Assembly: GCA_024509875.1 (NCBI GenBank)
Contig: JAMPIV010012173.1
Span: 55,001-119,000 of the forward strand
Length of the DNA: 64,000 bases
From: Oreohelix idahoensis
Lineage: Eukaryota > Mollusca > Gastropoda > Stylommatophora > Oreohelicidae
Direction of reading: 5' to 3'
Shown: positions 21,985-35,715 of the stretch, piece by piece
Layout of the letters: the number at the start of each line of letters is the position of its first letter
Position numbering within the stretch: position 1 is the first letter of the stretch
Program-made: the position numbers and the translations under genes
The notes under the pieces: model-generated
Seen by the model: the letters and a program-made list of their open reading frames with translations, nothing else
Databases searched by the model: none
What the model was told of the DNA's origin: nothing

Positions 21985-22130
21985 ATCTATTGTCCAGCTC
22001 AGAGTATTCACAGCCGTAACTCAATTGTGATACCAGTGCACTTATCTGGCACTGGGAATTCATACTTTCTGGAGAGAGATTCTACTTCTTCTCTACCACT
22101 ATCATAACACTAGAAAAACCTTTCGCTACA
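21985..22130 (+). mobile_element. LTR 3'-end fragment related to 61455-61596
   Basis: 22010-22080 matches 61463-61535 (ATTCACAGCCGTAACT, TTGTGATACCAGT, CACTGGGA). The last stretch GAAAAACCTTTCGCTACA aligns with AATAAAAACCTCACGCCACA, the proposed LTR end before the PBS of the right-edge Gypsy element. I could not locate its 5' end or a target duplication. Confidence 0.5.
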
Positions 22131-22157
22131 AGAAATGCAGTTAGTGACCCATATCTA

Positions 22158-22417
22158 GACTGCTTGCGTCTGGGTCAGCGAACCAGAGCTGACCAAGACC
22201 CTACTCCACCTCCAAGTGGTGGTCCTGGAAACAGGCTGCATCACTGCAGTCTGGCTGAGTGAGTAGGGATCGAAGAGGGAAGGCTAACCCGGTCCCAAAA
22301 ATACTGTGCTGAAGTCGGATGTGTCGGCCGAAAGGCGCAAATATCGCAGCTCCGCTGTAAACGGACACAACGCAACAACGTCCTTTTCAGGACGAACGAA
22401 GAAGAAGAAGAAGAAGA
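22158..22417 (+). mobile_element. SINE (GAA-tailed family)
   Basis: Close copy of the SINE at 2148-2388 and 40098-40410. It ends TTTTCAGGACGAACGAAGAA and a pure (GAA)n tail to 22417. Shared body words include AAGTGGTGGTCCTGGAAACA, GTCGGATGTGTCGG and GTAAACGGACACAACGCAA. I see no convincing tRNA head; it could be 7SL/5S-derived or a LINE-end derivative. Confidence 0.85.
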
Positions 22418-23333
22418 TTTGTATTTCTATTTGAGCATAAAAATGTCAAGTTCTCAATGTTTTAAAAAAATTATTTTACATATCAGGTTGCCAGCCCATG
22501 CACAACCTCATATTAATTGCCTCTTACGACATGCCTGAGGGAGCACTTAGGGCGTGAAGAAGATACAAATGGCCGAAACACTTGTCTGATGGGGGAACTT
22601 CATCTGATGATCAGTTAGGCTCCTTTTGTACGTGTTTTGTATAGACTTTCCTTTAAGAAAACTGGATTTCCTTGAAAATATTTGTTATTTACTGTGACTT
22701 AGGTTCAGGGATTTTCTTTCTTCTGTTTATAGACACTCATAAAGTATGTTATCTTACTATTTAAACTGAGGGTTTTCACGAATTTAAAAAAAAAAAAAAT
22801 AACTGCCCGTGTTCACGGACATAGACCTCGTACGCCTCAAGTGTTGTAGATGCTTGGGAGGGAGAAAGTGGGTAAGGTGGAAAGGAGAGATCTAGATCAT
22901 CTCACGGACGCGACACGGAAGTTTCTAGGTCCGGAAACAGAAATGAGGTCAGCTGAGTTAACCCTCATTACCGGTTTACGCCATCAGGGTCAATCAAGAC
23001 AACATAATGCGCTAAAAAACGGAAAAGGGGGAGGGGGGCTTGAAGGCGCCTTTCTGATTGCTGAATAGCGTAATAATTTCGCTTATAGTAGTCCTTAAAG
23101 GGTATTAGATTTTTGTAATTATCCTAAATTATTTAAGCTCAAAATGTTCCACATTTTTTCAGGGTCGTTGATATTTTGAGACCTTCTCGTTAGCGTGGAT
23201 ACTGTTAACCAATTACAAGGTTGAGTACCGTAGTTTTAATAGATGATCTTAATAAACTGTCAATACTGCTGTTAAACGATTTCACGGTGTTTCATTCTGT
23301 CTTCTTCCTTTTAACGGTTTTTGCAGTGAAGCG
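22418..23333. other. No gene recognised
   Basis: A 72-codon frame at 22850-23068 has no motif. A run of A at 22785-22799 and otherwise unique sequence. Confidence 0.45.
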
Positions 23334-25211
23334 TGTGGTGAAGTGGGATGTTATAAATATTTATAGGGGACTTAGTGTACTGACTGAGATCAGCTGTGAA
23401 GGTATATATATCTAATAAGAGTAGTGTATTATATATAACCTTACTTGCTGCCACATATGTATACCTCAGTCAGAATTATTCTGGAATAGTGTGATGACTA
23501 CGTTATATGTCTAGGGTATGTGTATGATGAAGTGTAAGTCAAAACAACAACAGACAGATAAACAATTTAATTTATTCCACTACACTTGACAACACTGTGA
23601 CACTCACATACATAAAACACTCTACAAGGATATATTAAAGGAGTCACTGATAACTGTTCAAATAGCAATATGTATTCATTGCTGTCATGAATGTATATGT
23701 GTCCTGATTCAAATACAAATGGAACCAGGTCCTGATTCAATATGAACTTGTAAATGGTAACCAAGCGTTAGGCCAACTGTCAGCTTCATCTGAAATACTT
23801 TATACCAGTATTAACCTCCTTAATGGTTACTACGCCTCTGCAATTCCAGCATTATTTCTGTCTAATCAATAATCTAGGTGTCAGTGTACTGTTTGGCCAT
23901 TCCATGCCGTTTTACTTTCCTCCGACACCTTCTGTTCAGGCTGGAGCATTATGGGCTTTACATCATGTTTGCTACTGAACTACACATATATACAGGCATA
24001 AATTAACAATTCACATTCAATTTTCATTAAAAGATACTGAATGTTTCAAGCTTACCACAATTCATGGAAATAAACACAGATACGTTGACTAGCAATGAAT
24101 TCTGGCACAAATACTGGCACAAATTCCCATCTGCTTATGTTCCAGGCTTTTATTTAGCAAAAATATGAGCTGGCTTCAACGCACTGTTGCTTTATCAAGC
24201 TTATTTGAACTAGTGGTCTCGAACTAACGCTCCTAAGTGATTATATCAGCGAGTCTGGCCAATGGAGCCACGTTTCGACAAGTGTTTGAAAAAATTTTAC
24301 CTTCCTACGTCTCCCCTAACAACCAAGGATAGCATTTATAGTCCGACTAATCGTGTTTAGCCTTACATATCATTCCAGCCAATCAGTTCAAATGTAACTT
24401 GTGGCCCATTTCCCGTACAATGGTGGTTTAAAAAATCTACCACTGAGCGATTTTGATTTTGGGTGTTGTCTGACAGCACCATCATTTTATTTTGGCTATA
24501 ACTTATTAATTCCTAGACTATTTGCATAACACTTAACATATTCTTTGTCATCAAGCCCTAAGGAACCCAAATATACAAATTTAAAAGAGCCAAGTGGCTG
24601 CGTTCAAAATATGCAATTTCTTCTACCTCCTGTTTCGAAGATGTGCTGTCTGGGTACTGTAATGTTTTCAAACGTAAACCCATCTAATGTTATCTTTTCT
24701 AATAAGCGTTTTTCAGGATTTTAAAACCTAACTCTGGGAAGGTTAGTGTTTTTATCACTGTCGATTTGAAATAAAGTTAGTGCATGTGGCCTTACACGCG
24801 TGATGGCAGCAATTGTGTATCGCGCGACGCGTGTTTAGTGTTGCACGTGTTCGGCTTTATGCCTCTCCCTTCTCTCTATCCTTTAGTCCATCTGTCTTTA
24901 GTTACGCCGTGTATAAAATGGAATGAATGAAATATTAAAATTAGGTCATTGTTCAGCTTGCGTATCTCACTGTTTTTCCAAGAAATACAGCACACGTTTC
25001 ATTGAAGAAAGCGGGTAATAATACAGTAGGCTTTTACTATCAACGTGAAAGCGTTACAATTTGCAGACGAAGCAGAAAACAAGGGGATTTCGAGTACAGT
25101 CATTGTGACAGCACTGTTCTCTTACCATTTTTCTTCCTTTTATTAAATTTATTTGTTAGGCTTTGCATTTACGTTTTAATTTATATATGGGGATTAGAAT
25201 ATTTCACGACA
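23334..25211 (-). mobile_element. Solo LTR, family A copy 2 (1.88 kb), inverted, 5-bp TSD
   Basis: In minus orientation it starts TGTCGTGAAATATTC (at 25211) and ends CACTTCACCACA (at 23334). AAGCG lies on both sides (23329-23333, 25212-25216), a perfect 5-bp target duplication. It aligns with 11738-14190 throughout, but lacks about 570 bp near its 3' third and the long GA array. The different TSDs of the two copies show two independent insertions, not arms of one large inverted-repeat element. Confidence 0.88.
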
Positions 25212-25216
25212 AAGCG

Positions 25217-26411
25217 TAGCTTATGAGATTTGTATTATTGGTTTCCGATTCAGTGCACTTTCTGCGACTTGGTATGCTGTCATGTTGTGTATTTCTTCGG
25301 GATTTATGATACCACTCCATTTAGATTTTTTCATAATCTTTTTTCCACCTTTCTACGCAATAAGCAACCATAAAACGTTAACAAGTTCAAATGAAATAGT
25401 CTGTCGAAGTGTGCCATTATGACAAGAGACAGATCCTTTTGTTGGTATTATTATTTTTTTAAAGGAGAGGAGAAAAGGTAACGCGTCCTACTAGGACAAA
25501 AGACAGAGAATTTTGCGTACGTTGCGGCCACAAGTCCTTCGTCAGGGAAATAAAAAAAAGGAGAGCTGAGTAAGAGATATGAGAAAATGAATATAAAGAA
25601 TACAAACCCATCGTTAAATAATGATTCATCATAATAATTAAAAAGAAAAAAAGACAATTTATGCTATTGGATAAATAAATCTGGACTTGCCTTCACCCCC
25701 TATCCAGGATGGAACTCTGCAGGTTTCAAGGAAAATAAACTTACTCTGTTTAACAGGTCTGTCGTAGGGGGTCTCAACTCTAGTTCGTGCTTTCAATATC
25801 ACCCTCTACAGATCTTTGCTACGTTGTCGGCTTCTTTTCCATCTTACTTCTGGGTTCCATAACGTTGCAGTTCTAGTAATAGTGTCTGGGTCTCTTCAGA
25901 GGACGTGGCTAACTCAGTTTCAGCGCCTCCCTTGTACGACCTGCATGAGGGTGTAGTAGACCTTTTATTTAATTGTCTCTTCAGAGACCCCATGGAACTA
26001 CATGGGGCCGGTAAAATAAATATGCAAAACAACTGAGAGTAAACAAGTAGATTATCGACAAAACATATCCTGTATAAACCGCACAACCGCAATGTGCGCA
26101 ATACTTTGACTTAACTATCCACTTTCATCGGTTTTGTGGACTCTGAGAATGTAATTCTAGACACTTGATGAAGAATTGTTTTGGAAGCTGATGAGATATT
26201 AAAAGAGTTCCTCTAACTTCAATAAACTAATAAAGACGATTTCTTCCACTGTATTATATTCATTTATTTTTTTCATGTTTATCACGTAGCTCTCGCTTTC
26301 TCTCCATAATGTTTTTCTTCGTATGTCCCTGACAAAGACCTTGTGGTCACGACGTAGTAAATTTTCTTTGTCCTTTATCCCTGTAGATTTATTACTCTTT
26401 TTTTTTAAAAC
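25217..26411. other. No gene recognised
   Basis: Frames of 60-85 codons on the minus strand carry no motifs. T runs at about 26398-26406. Possibly decayed repeats, but none I can name. Confidence 0.45.
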
Positions 26412-26833
26412 TCGCCATTAAACAAATAAAGAAACCATTTAAAGAAGATGTAGAAGGCTTCAAGAAGTACAACTTATCTAGCCCTTTGAAATAAGAATTG
26501 GAGCTGGACAAGGTTGCCTCTTGTCACCATTTCTCATATTAAAAACACTACATTGTATTATGAAAACAAGATAAACCAACAGAAATGGACTTCGGTGGAC
26601 TCTGACAAAACAGTGTGAAGATTAGATATTGCTCTTCTGCCCCTTAATCTTAACCAAGTGAAAGGCAAAATGAGTATATTTAATGAGAGGTCACAACGAT
26701 TGGGTCTAAAAAATACATAGAGAAAAGACGAAGATTATGAGAGAGTAAATACGGCAAACTTTCTGTGCCCCATTGCAATTTAGATACACTGCTCCAAAAT
26801 GTAGAGTCATACATATCTAAGTCGCAATATATA
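26412..26833 (+). pseudogene. LINE RT domain fragment, 5' part of a split copy
   Basis: The plus strand reads FEIRIGAGQGCLLSPFLI and LHCIMKTR, the RT motif 'GxRQGCxLSPxLF' of CR1/Jockey-type elements, here with RQ changed to GQ. It is followed by NGLRWTL and a decayed FADD region (LDIALLPLNLNQ). 26412-26640 is homologous to the minus strand at about 48290-48090. The LINE is cut at 26833 by a Tc1 element and resumes at 30311. Confidence 0.8.
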
Positions 26834-26858
26834 CTGAAGCACATTAAAAACGCCCCAC
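26834..26858 (+). repeat. Tc1 left terminal inverted repeat
   Basis: Starts CTGAAGCACATTAAAAACGC and is preceded by the TA target dinucleotide. One mismatch with the right TIR. Confidence 0.95.
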
Positions 26859-27126
26859 TATTATATTACTGATGCCGAGAAGCTGGAAAAAAAGTGTGGG
26901 AATGGATTTTCCCCGTATTTGTCATGAAGTAGAGAGCGAATGGCTGCTGGAATGGAAAGTGCATGATTCAACCCACGGGTTTGTGTACAGACTACATGAA
27001 AACAATGAAAGTTACACGTGCAACACGATTCCCAACAGCTATGACCCTGAAAATGTGTACGCGTTGTGGCAGTATACTCGGTATAAAAAGGCCGTTGAGA
27101 CAAAACACCCAGTACATGTGCTTGAA

Positions 27127-28140
27127 ATGCCACGACTATCTGAAAACGACCGCCAACGAGCCATTGGTATGTTGGAGACCGGAATGAGCTCGCGGGCCAT
27201 TGCCAGAAGGATGAATTGTCACCACAGCACTATTGTACGTCTCAATGAACGTTACGGAACCACTGGCAGTGCCCGGGATAGACTTCAGAGTGGCCAACCA
27301 CGAGTTACTACCCCTGCGCAAGACCGTCATATTGTGCTGAGTCACCTAAGGAATCGATATCTCCCGGCAAGTCAAACAGCAAGAGCAATAGTGGGTAGAC
27401 GTGGGCAAGTCTCTCGAATGACAGTCATACGACGACTCAGAGATACAGGCCTTACTGCAAGACGACCTTATGTTGGGCCAAACTTGTCTCACAGACATCG
27501 TCAGCAGCGCCTGCAATGGGCAGAGCAACATGTCAGATGGACAAGACTGCAGTGGAATGCTGTCCTATTCACAGACGAGAGCAGATTCAACATATCCTTT
27601 GTTGATGGACGTATGCGGATTTGGCGACGGTGTGGAGAGCGTTTTGCAGATTGCTGTGTTCGTCAGCACAACCGATTTAGATGTGGCAGTATTCACATTT
27701 GGGGAGGATTCAGTTTTCACCATCGCTTGCCTTTTCACGTCTTCCGTGGAAATGTTAATGCTGTGACATATCGAGATGAGGTTCTGGGTGCATTGGTTGC
27801 TACTGCGTTCACAAATTATCCAGACTTACAGCTTCTCCAGCAGGATAACGCACGTGCGCAAACCGCATGCATTACGCAGCAATATCTACAGCAGCAGAAC
27901 ATTGTGACGATTGATTGGCCTGCCCTGTCACCAGACATGTCCCCTATAGAACATCCGTGGGACGAGCTTGGACGCAGAGTCTACAGGCAAGGTTCTCCAG
28001 GTAATCTGCAATAGCTCGAAGCTGCTCTTACACGTGAATGGGACTTGATTCCCCGAAATTTCCTTCAGAGACTTGTGCGTTCCATGCGGAGCCGCTGCCA
28101 CGCTTGTTTGCAAGCTCACGGTGGACATACCAGATACTGA
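27127..28140 (+). pseudogene. Tc1-family transposase (DD34E), one internal stop
   Basis: Cut-and-paste transposase acting on the element's TIRs in the nucleus. I chose ATG 27127 (MPRLSENDRQRAIGML), the usual start just before the first helix-turn-helix; the frame is open upstream to 26872 but that part is not transposase. Paired DNA-binding helices are near residues 5-110 (ARRMNCHHSTIVRL; VSRMTVIRRLRDTGL). Catalytic residues: D in FTDESRF (27574), D in QQDNARAQT (27844), E in SPIEHPWDE (27949), with 34 residues between the last two. The frame has a TAG at 28012-28014, then continues in frame to a TGA at 28138. All three catalytic residues are kept; the stop removes about 40 C-terminal residues. 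Length (~337 aa) is typical. Confidence 0.93.
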
Positions 28141-28193
28141 GGATAGTGTGAATGAATTTTTTTATTGGATGCATTTTTGGTTTTCTCCCTTGC

Positions 28194-30131
28194 TGTCACA
28201 AAATTAATATTGATACAACGTTAAAATATCTCCAATGATACAACGTAGGGATAAAACTAATGCGTAAGCTGCTAGAATACATGATCGCCCACGCCGCGGG
28301 TCATCACCCACCATGGAAATTAAATTGTTAGACTTGAAGGCAAAACGATCAAAAGGAAAAATCTGACTGAACGCGTGCTTGAAACTAGCAATGCTAAAAG
28401 GACGCAAATTGGTGGGGAAAGGAGGGGTGGGATGGTGAATTGTGGCTAAAAATAACTTTAAAGGCGAAATTGTGTAGGGGAAGGCAGGGTTGGTTCAAAA
28501 AAACAAGTGTGTATTTTTGTGAAACGCAAGTAGAGACGGACGGACCAACAGACAATAAGGCATACTTGACTGAGGTCTGACTGAAATGACTTTGTGGTAG
28601 GATATTTGAATTTGAAAAAAGAAAAGGCAGTGATTGGCCCTAGATGAAGATATTATCGGCGCTCAGACGTGCATTTTGTGCCATTCAGTATAAGTTGTCC
28701 TAGTAGACACAGTGAATTATTAAGTGGTGTAATTCCCAGAAGCTATTGAAGTATTTAGAGGGACGCCATCATAAGGCCAGCAGCTCAGCTGAGTTTTGCT
28801 AGCATTTATTTAACTGTGTACTATATTCATATTTCTGGTAAGACTGAAATTATTTCTTTGTACATTTTAATATTTGTTTAAGGTTCGAGTGATTTGATAC
28901 TGCAATAGCATAATCTGTTCCTTACAACAAGTAAGGGTTCGCTCTAGACCCCCCGCCCCAGTTCATGGTCTAGAGACAAATAAAATACATAAACTCCAGC
29001 AAGGATTAGGAAGGACAGATCAAGTGTTGAGATCAGTGAAACATATCACCTATCCTATTCTATGGCAGGAAACTAATGAACATATTTCAGAATCTGTAGT
29101 CTAGGAGAACTTATCCTATGTGAAACCAACTTGGTAAGATGTGTTGTTTGGTCAGAAAGATCTGACCCGTCTATGTGGTGTTGTTGTTGTGTAGTGTTGT
29201 GTCCAGAAATGGTTAGAGGATGGAATTCTGACACATGACTAATACTTTGATTGCAGAGCTGTGAGTTTCAGTTGGCACCAATGCGGTGTCAAATGAGTTG
29301 TTGAATTTTACCAGAGTGGACCCGTGCAGTAATATTTGGTCAGAGCAGCCTGATATTGCCCCAAGCACGGAGAGGTGGGGCCACCATACTTCTGATATTG
29401 CCCCCAAGCACGGAGAGGTGGGGCCACCAGACTTCTGATATTGCCCCCAAGCATGGAGAGGTGGGGCCACCAGATCTCAGCACCAGAGCTACACTTTCAA
29501 GTTACGTGAGCGCCTGGTCTGCTGAGAGTTCACCAACTCAACTTATTTCCTAACACACCCATAAAAATTCCATCAAATAACTGGACAATGTGTAGTCACC
29601 ATAGACAGGGAGTGATGAGGCCACCCCAACAGCACATCCATTAAAAGTTCTCCCACAATAGATTACTACTATAACCAGTAATAATATTACTAGTCTAGTA
29701 ACATATATATGTACACACCTTGCATTTATTATGTAATATTCATGCATTTTTTCATAATTTCTAAAACCTTTCATATGTTCTGGCCAAAATAAAACCTTGG
29801 TCCAGAACAAATAAATGTAAGAAAATTACTATCAAAATTTTACACAACTGAGTTAGTTCCGTGTATTATAACATTTTATTAATATTATTAGACTTAGTAA
29901 ATATCTGTGTGTGTGTCGGTAAACTCCCACAACACATTACATATCATTACCCTAGACATTTAACGTAGCCACATTCATTAGTAAAAAAGAGATAGGTGTG
30001 AGGTCGTAGTGGTAGCAAGAAGGGCCTTCTGACAATTCACAGCTACATTTTATCTCAGGAGGCTTCACAGCTGACCTCATGCATCACACTTAGAAATATC
30101 ACCACCATACAATACCATCAAACCCACTACA
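28194..30131 (+). mobile_element. Solo LTR inside the Tc1 element (1.94 kb), 5-bp TSD
   Basis: It starts TGTCACAAAATTAA and ends AACCCACTACA. CTTGC flanks both sides (28189-28193, 30132-30136). Its 3' end resembles family A: CATTACCCTAGACATTTAAC, GTAGCAAG and CTTCACAGCTGACCTCA match 13996-14150. The 5' part is diverged. It carries a 43-bp minisatellite. No pol sequence is seen. It is the youngest insertion of the LINE-Tc1-LTR nest. Confidence 0.85.
29352..29478. repeat. 43-bp tandem repeat, three copies
   Basis: GATATTGCCCCCAAGCACGG plus 23 bp, starting at 29352, 29394 and 29437, inside the solo LTR. Confidence 0.93.
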
Positions 30132-30283
30132 CTTGCCTGCACAGAATGCAGTGAATTTCATAGCAATCAAATGTACAAATTAATGACCAGCATGGATTCA
30201 TAGGAAAATGAATAAAGATTCCAAATATGTAAACTTGTAAACACTTATATTTACATTTCACACTCTGTGCCTGGATTATACAG

Positions 30284-30308
30284 GTGGTGCGTTTTTAATG
30301 TGCTTCAG
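30284..30308 (-). repeat. Tc1 right terminal inverted repeat
   Basis: Ends TTTTTAATGTGCTTCAG, followed by the TA target dinucleotide. Confidence 0.95.
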
Positions 30309-30310
30309 TA

Positions 30311-30494
30311 TAGATAAAGTTGGAGGAACAAGCAGGGAAATCACTATAAGAGTGCAAAAGATAAGAAGCGCTTTCATGGAAGGCAACAGACATGACAGGC
30401 AGATGGATACAGACTTTCATTAACAGGTGCAAATACAGATAGAGCGATTAAAATGGTTTGAAAAGATCACAAATGTGGAATAGATGGAATAAAC
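30311..30494 (+). pseudogene. LINE post-RT fragment, 3' part of the split copy
   Basis: Reads DKVGGTSREITIRVQKIRS AF across the Tc1 insertion site, then RLKWFEKITNVE. These are the 'D.xGGTxxDIxxRIxKAR.AF' and 'xxWxxKITN' blocks that follow the RT domain, in the order expected after the 26412-26833 piece. It ends where a dispersed repeat starts at 30495. Confidence 0.8.
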
Positions 30495-30981
30495 CATAAT
30501 TTGAGATTCGTCCAAGTCAGACGTGATCTTCAGCGCTCCTTATATATAGTGGATTATTAGTAATTAATCGTTCGCCACACTTCTAGGTATCACTTTCGGA
30601 TGTTCCGTTCGTCGGCATCGCGTATATACAGCCTAATCTTGTTGACGATACAGATATTAATCTAAAGGACTGCACTGAACGGTAATGGACTGCACAGATT
30701 GAATGTATTATATTTATGCCATGAATTCGATGAACTCTGTATACGTAATAAATTATATGATTTTGTGGACTCTACCAAACGGAGTTGTAAACTTCATCCA
30801 GTTATATTGAAATCATTCACCACCATTCACGAACAAATAACAACAGCTCGATAGCCAACCAAATCAAGAACAATGATAATTATGAGGCACAGAATAATTA
30901 ATAAGAATCTTCATTACAAAGGAAGAACCCTTTTTTTTTAACCAAAACTGACTTTAACAATCGATGGCCAAAATAGCAGTG
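30495..30981 (+). repeat. Long direct repeat, copy 1 (487 bp)
   Basis: From CATAATTTGAGATTCGTCC to AAAATAGCAGTG it is nearly identical to 42322-42923, except for about 120 bp missing after TTATATATAGTGG. Both copies contain a TATA-like TTATATATAG and AATAAATTATATG. I see no TG...CA ends or matching target duplication. 30982-31154 has no recognised feature. Confidence 0.9.
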
Positions 30982-31154
30982 CGGCCTCAGTGCGGGGAGC
31001 GATTTTTTTCTTCAAGATACATCAAATAGTATTTCAGAACGAAGTTTCAATTAGTCAGTAATCTTCGGATTTTTACGGTGCTTGACAAACCTTAAACAAG
31101 AAGACGAAGCACTGCGCAAGCGCACCAGAAGAAATATAACGTCATGACCTTTCA

Positions 31155-31780
31155 AGTTCAATTAACTTAATGGCAAAGACATCAACATCAGAATGAATAA
31201 GGCAAGAACAGCCTTTTTTTAGCTTAAACAACATCTGGAAGTCCTCCCAATACAGCACAAGCACAAAATTAAGATTATATCAGAGCTGTGGGCTTTCTGT
31301 GCTTCTCTATGGTGCGGAATGCTGGAGAGTTACAGAGAAGGAAATGTCGAAATTGTCCTTTTTTCACACAACATGCCTAAGAAAAATTCACCGAATCTTT
31401 TGGCCGAATACCATCACCAACCAAGATCTGCTTACTCGTAGCAAGCAAGAGGACATGAACACCATCATAGCTGGCAGACGCTGGAGCTGGGTTGGTCATG
31501 TCCTCAGAAGAGACCCCGATGCCATCACAAGAACAGCTATGCTTTGGACCCCTGAAGGAAAACGAAAGAGAGGCCGACCAAAAACAACTTGGCGGAGGAC
31601 TGTGGAGGCTGAGATGCAAAGAATGAACCAGAGTTGGGGCACTGTACGAAGGATGGCCACCGATCGAGCAAAGTGGAATCAATTTGTTGTTGCCCTACAA
31701 GACGCCACTAGGCGTGATGGCCACTGACTGCTTTGACGGTCGGTGGTTAAGGATCTAAGAAGAGAGAAGAAGATAATCTC
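31155..31780 (+). pseudogene. LINE post-RT C-terminus, well preserved
   Basis: Collinear blocks: DINIRMNKARTAFFSLNNIW, VLLYGAECWRVTEKEM, FHTTCLRKIHRIFWPNTI, RWSWVGHVLRRD and GKRKRGRPKTTWRRTVEAEM, ending with a TGA at 31725. This is the whole region downstream of the RT palm in CR1/RTE-like elements. The open frame 31299-31727 is intact, but the copy is 5'-truncated near 31155 and lacks RT and endonuclease. Its GAAGAGAGAAGAAGA tail abuts the minus-strand gag at about 31780, so it inserted into, or replaced the 3' part of, that Gypsy element. Confidence 0.88.
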
Positions 31781-32970
31781 TATTGTAGTTACCCCTTCCA
31801 AAATTTCCATAATTGTTGGAACCAAAATGTTGAGGACCATTAAATTGTCTCCAGTTCCTTGAAGAAGGAGAATTACTATGTGATGGACACCTTTGGTACT
31901 GTCCAAAATCACGATTATCTCTCCTACCAAAATTGCGATCCGCACTTAGAGATCTACGGCGCAAATTAGGCCCATATGGTATTGCTGAAGCCACGGGTAA
32001 ACCTTCTCTGACCTGAGAATAGCTAACAGTCACATTTGGGTGTGCAGTGACGTATTGGCGACAGTATTGTTCCATATCTTTCAAGTTTGTAGGCTTTCGC
32101 TCATGTAAGAAGGAAAGAAAAGACTCATTCACAGACGACATGACTTTGTCGCGAAGCAATAAGTCCATAAGGGCTTCATATGGGTGCTCAGTTTTAGAAA
32201 GTTCAATCCAACGTGAAAACGTTAGACGTATATTTGCTATGAACTCTGAAAAATCTATCCCAGTCTCCGGTAACAGAGTCTTAAAGCGCAGACGATAACC
32301 GTCTTCGTCAAGTTGGTATTTCTTCAATAATTCAGCCCTGGCCGTATCATAGTTATTTTTGTCAGGCCCCTCCAATCTACTTACAACATTCATTGCATCA
32401 CCCGTAAGTAGGTCCATAAGTCGTGCGCAGTGCACAATATTCCGACTTGTCTATTTTCTGAGATTCACATGAAAGTTCAAATCTATTTAGGTAAAATAAA
32501 ATATCGTCAGAGGTAGGATTAAATTTAGGCAATTTGGGTCTATAAGAATGATTACTTTCCTTATTAGAAGTTGTTTGATTGTCCGTCGCACTCTGTGTAT
32601 TAATCACATTCACTACCTTCATTTTATCCAGCTCCATATCTAACAACTTTTGCTCGTGGAGTCTAACGTTTTCTTCAGCTTGCATCTACAGCTTCTTCTC
32701 CTCTATTTGCATTTGCATTTGCTGTTGAATTTTTCTCTCTTCAGCCTCGAATTTCTGTTTTTCATTTTCCAACTGAAGTTTTCTCTTTTCTGCCTGCATT
32801 TGCAATCTTCTATCTTCAGCCTCCATTTTCTGTTTTTCAACCTCTAATATCTGTTTCTTTTCTTCCGACTTCTGCGCCTTGGCATATTCGGCAAGTGCGA
32901 ATTCTTCTCATCTCTCCGTAGTCATACCAAGGAATTTCCCTTGTGTAATGTAATAATCTAAACTAGACAT
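31781..32970 (-). pseudogene. Gmr1-like Ty3/Gypsy Gag (truncated at 3' side)
   Basis: The minus-strand start ATG is at 32970 (MSSLDYYITQG). A long glutamate/lysine-rich coiled coil follows (about 32880-32640). Then PKLPKFNPTSDDILFYLNRF opens the capsid-like domain, which continues with YDTARAELLKKYQLDEDGYR, FSRWIELSKTEHPYEALMDL and FLHERKPTNL. The C-terminal part is Asn/Arg-rich (NNYGNFGRGNYNRD). Stops (one just after the first 20 codons, one at about 32686) and a frameshift near 32430 break it. After 31780 a LINE tail begins and no protease or pol follows. The fold family (Gypsy capsid related to the SCAN domain) is inferred from the order of motifs and from the paralogue at 35716. Confidence 0.82.
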
Positions 32971-33109
32971 TATGCTGTATTTTACAAGATATGTAAGTAA
33001 TGTAAATATCCAGGAGACACTCACTCTATCCCAACTTTGTGTGTGACAAGTCCTTGCTTAAGAACTTGTACAATTACCTTTTTAACTACTAATAATGTTA
33101 TTAATTACC

Positions 33110-35688
<2,579 letters not shown>

Positions 35689-35715
35689 ACTAAGTAAGTA
35701 TCTTAGTTATTTAAC

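Larger units (their letters stand above)
26834..30308 (+). mobile_element. Tc1-like DNA transposon interrupted by an LTR
   Basis: The left TIR 26834-26858 (CTGAAGCACATTAAAAACGC plus 5 bp) and right TIR 30284-30308 are inverted matches at 24 of 25 positions. TA flanks both ends (26832-26833, 30309-30310). Removing the 1938-bp LTR and its 5-bp duplication leaves 1532 bp, a normal Tc1 length. It encodes one transposase relic. It inserted into a LINE. Confidence 0.93.

Noticed and set aside
26872..27126. N-terminal extension of the Tc1 transposase
   Set aside because: The frame is open but the residues do not resemble any transposase region and the normal start (MPRLSENDRQ) is at 27127; this is the element's 5' UTR.
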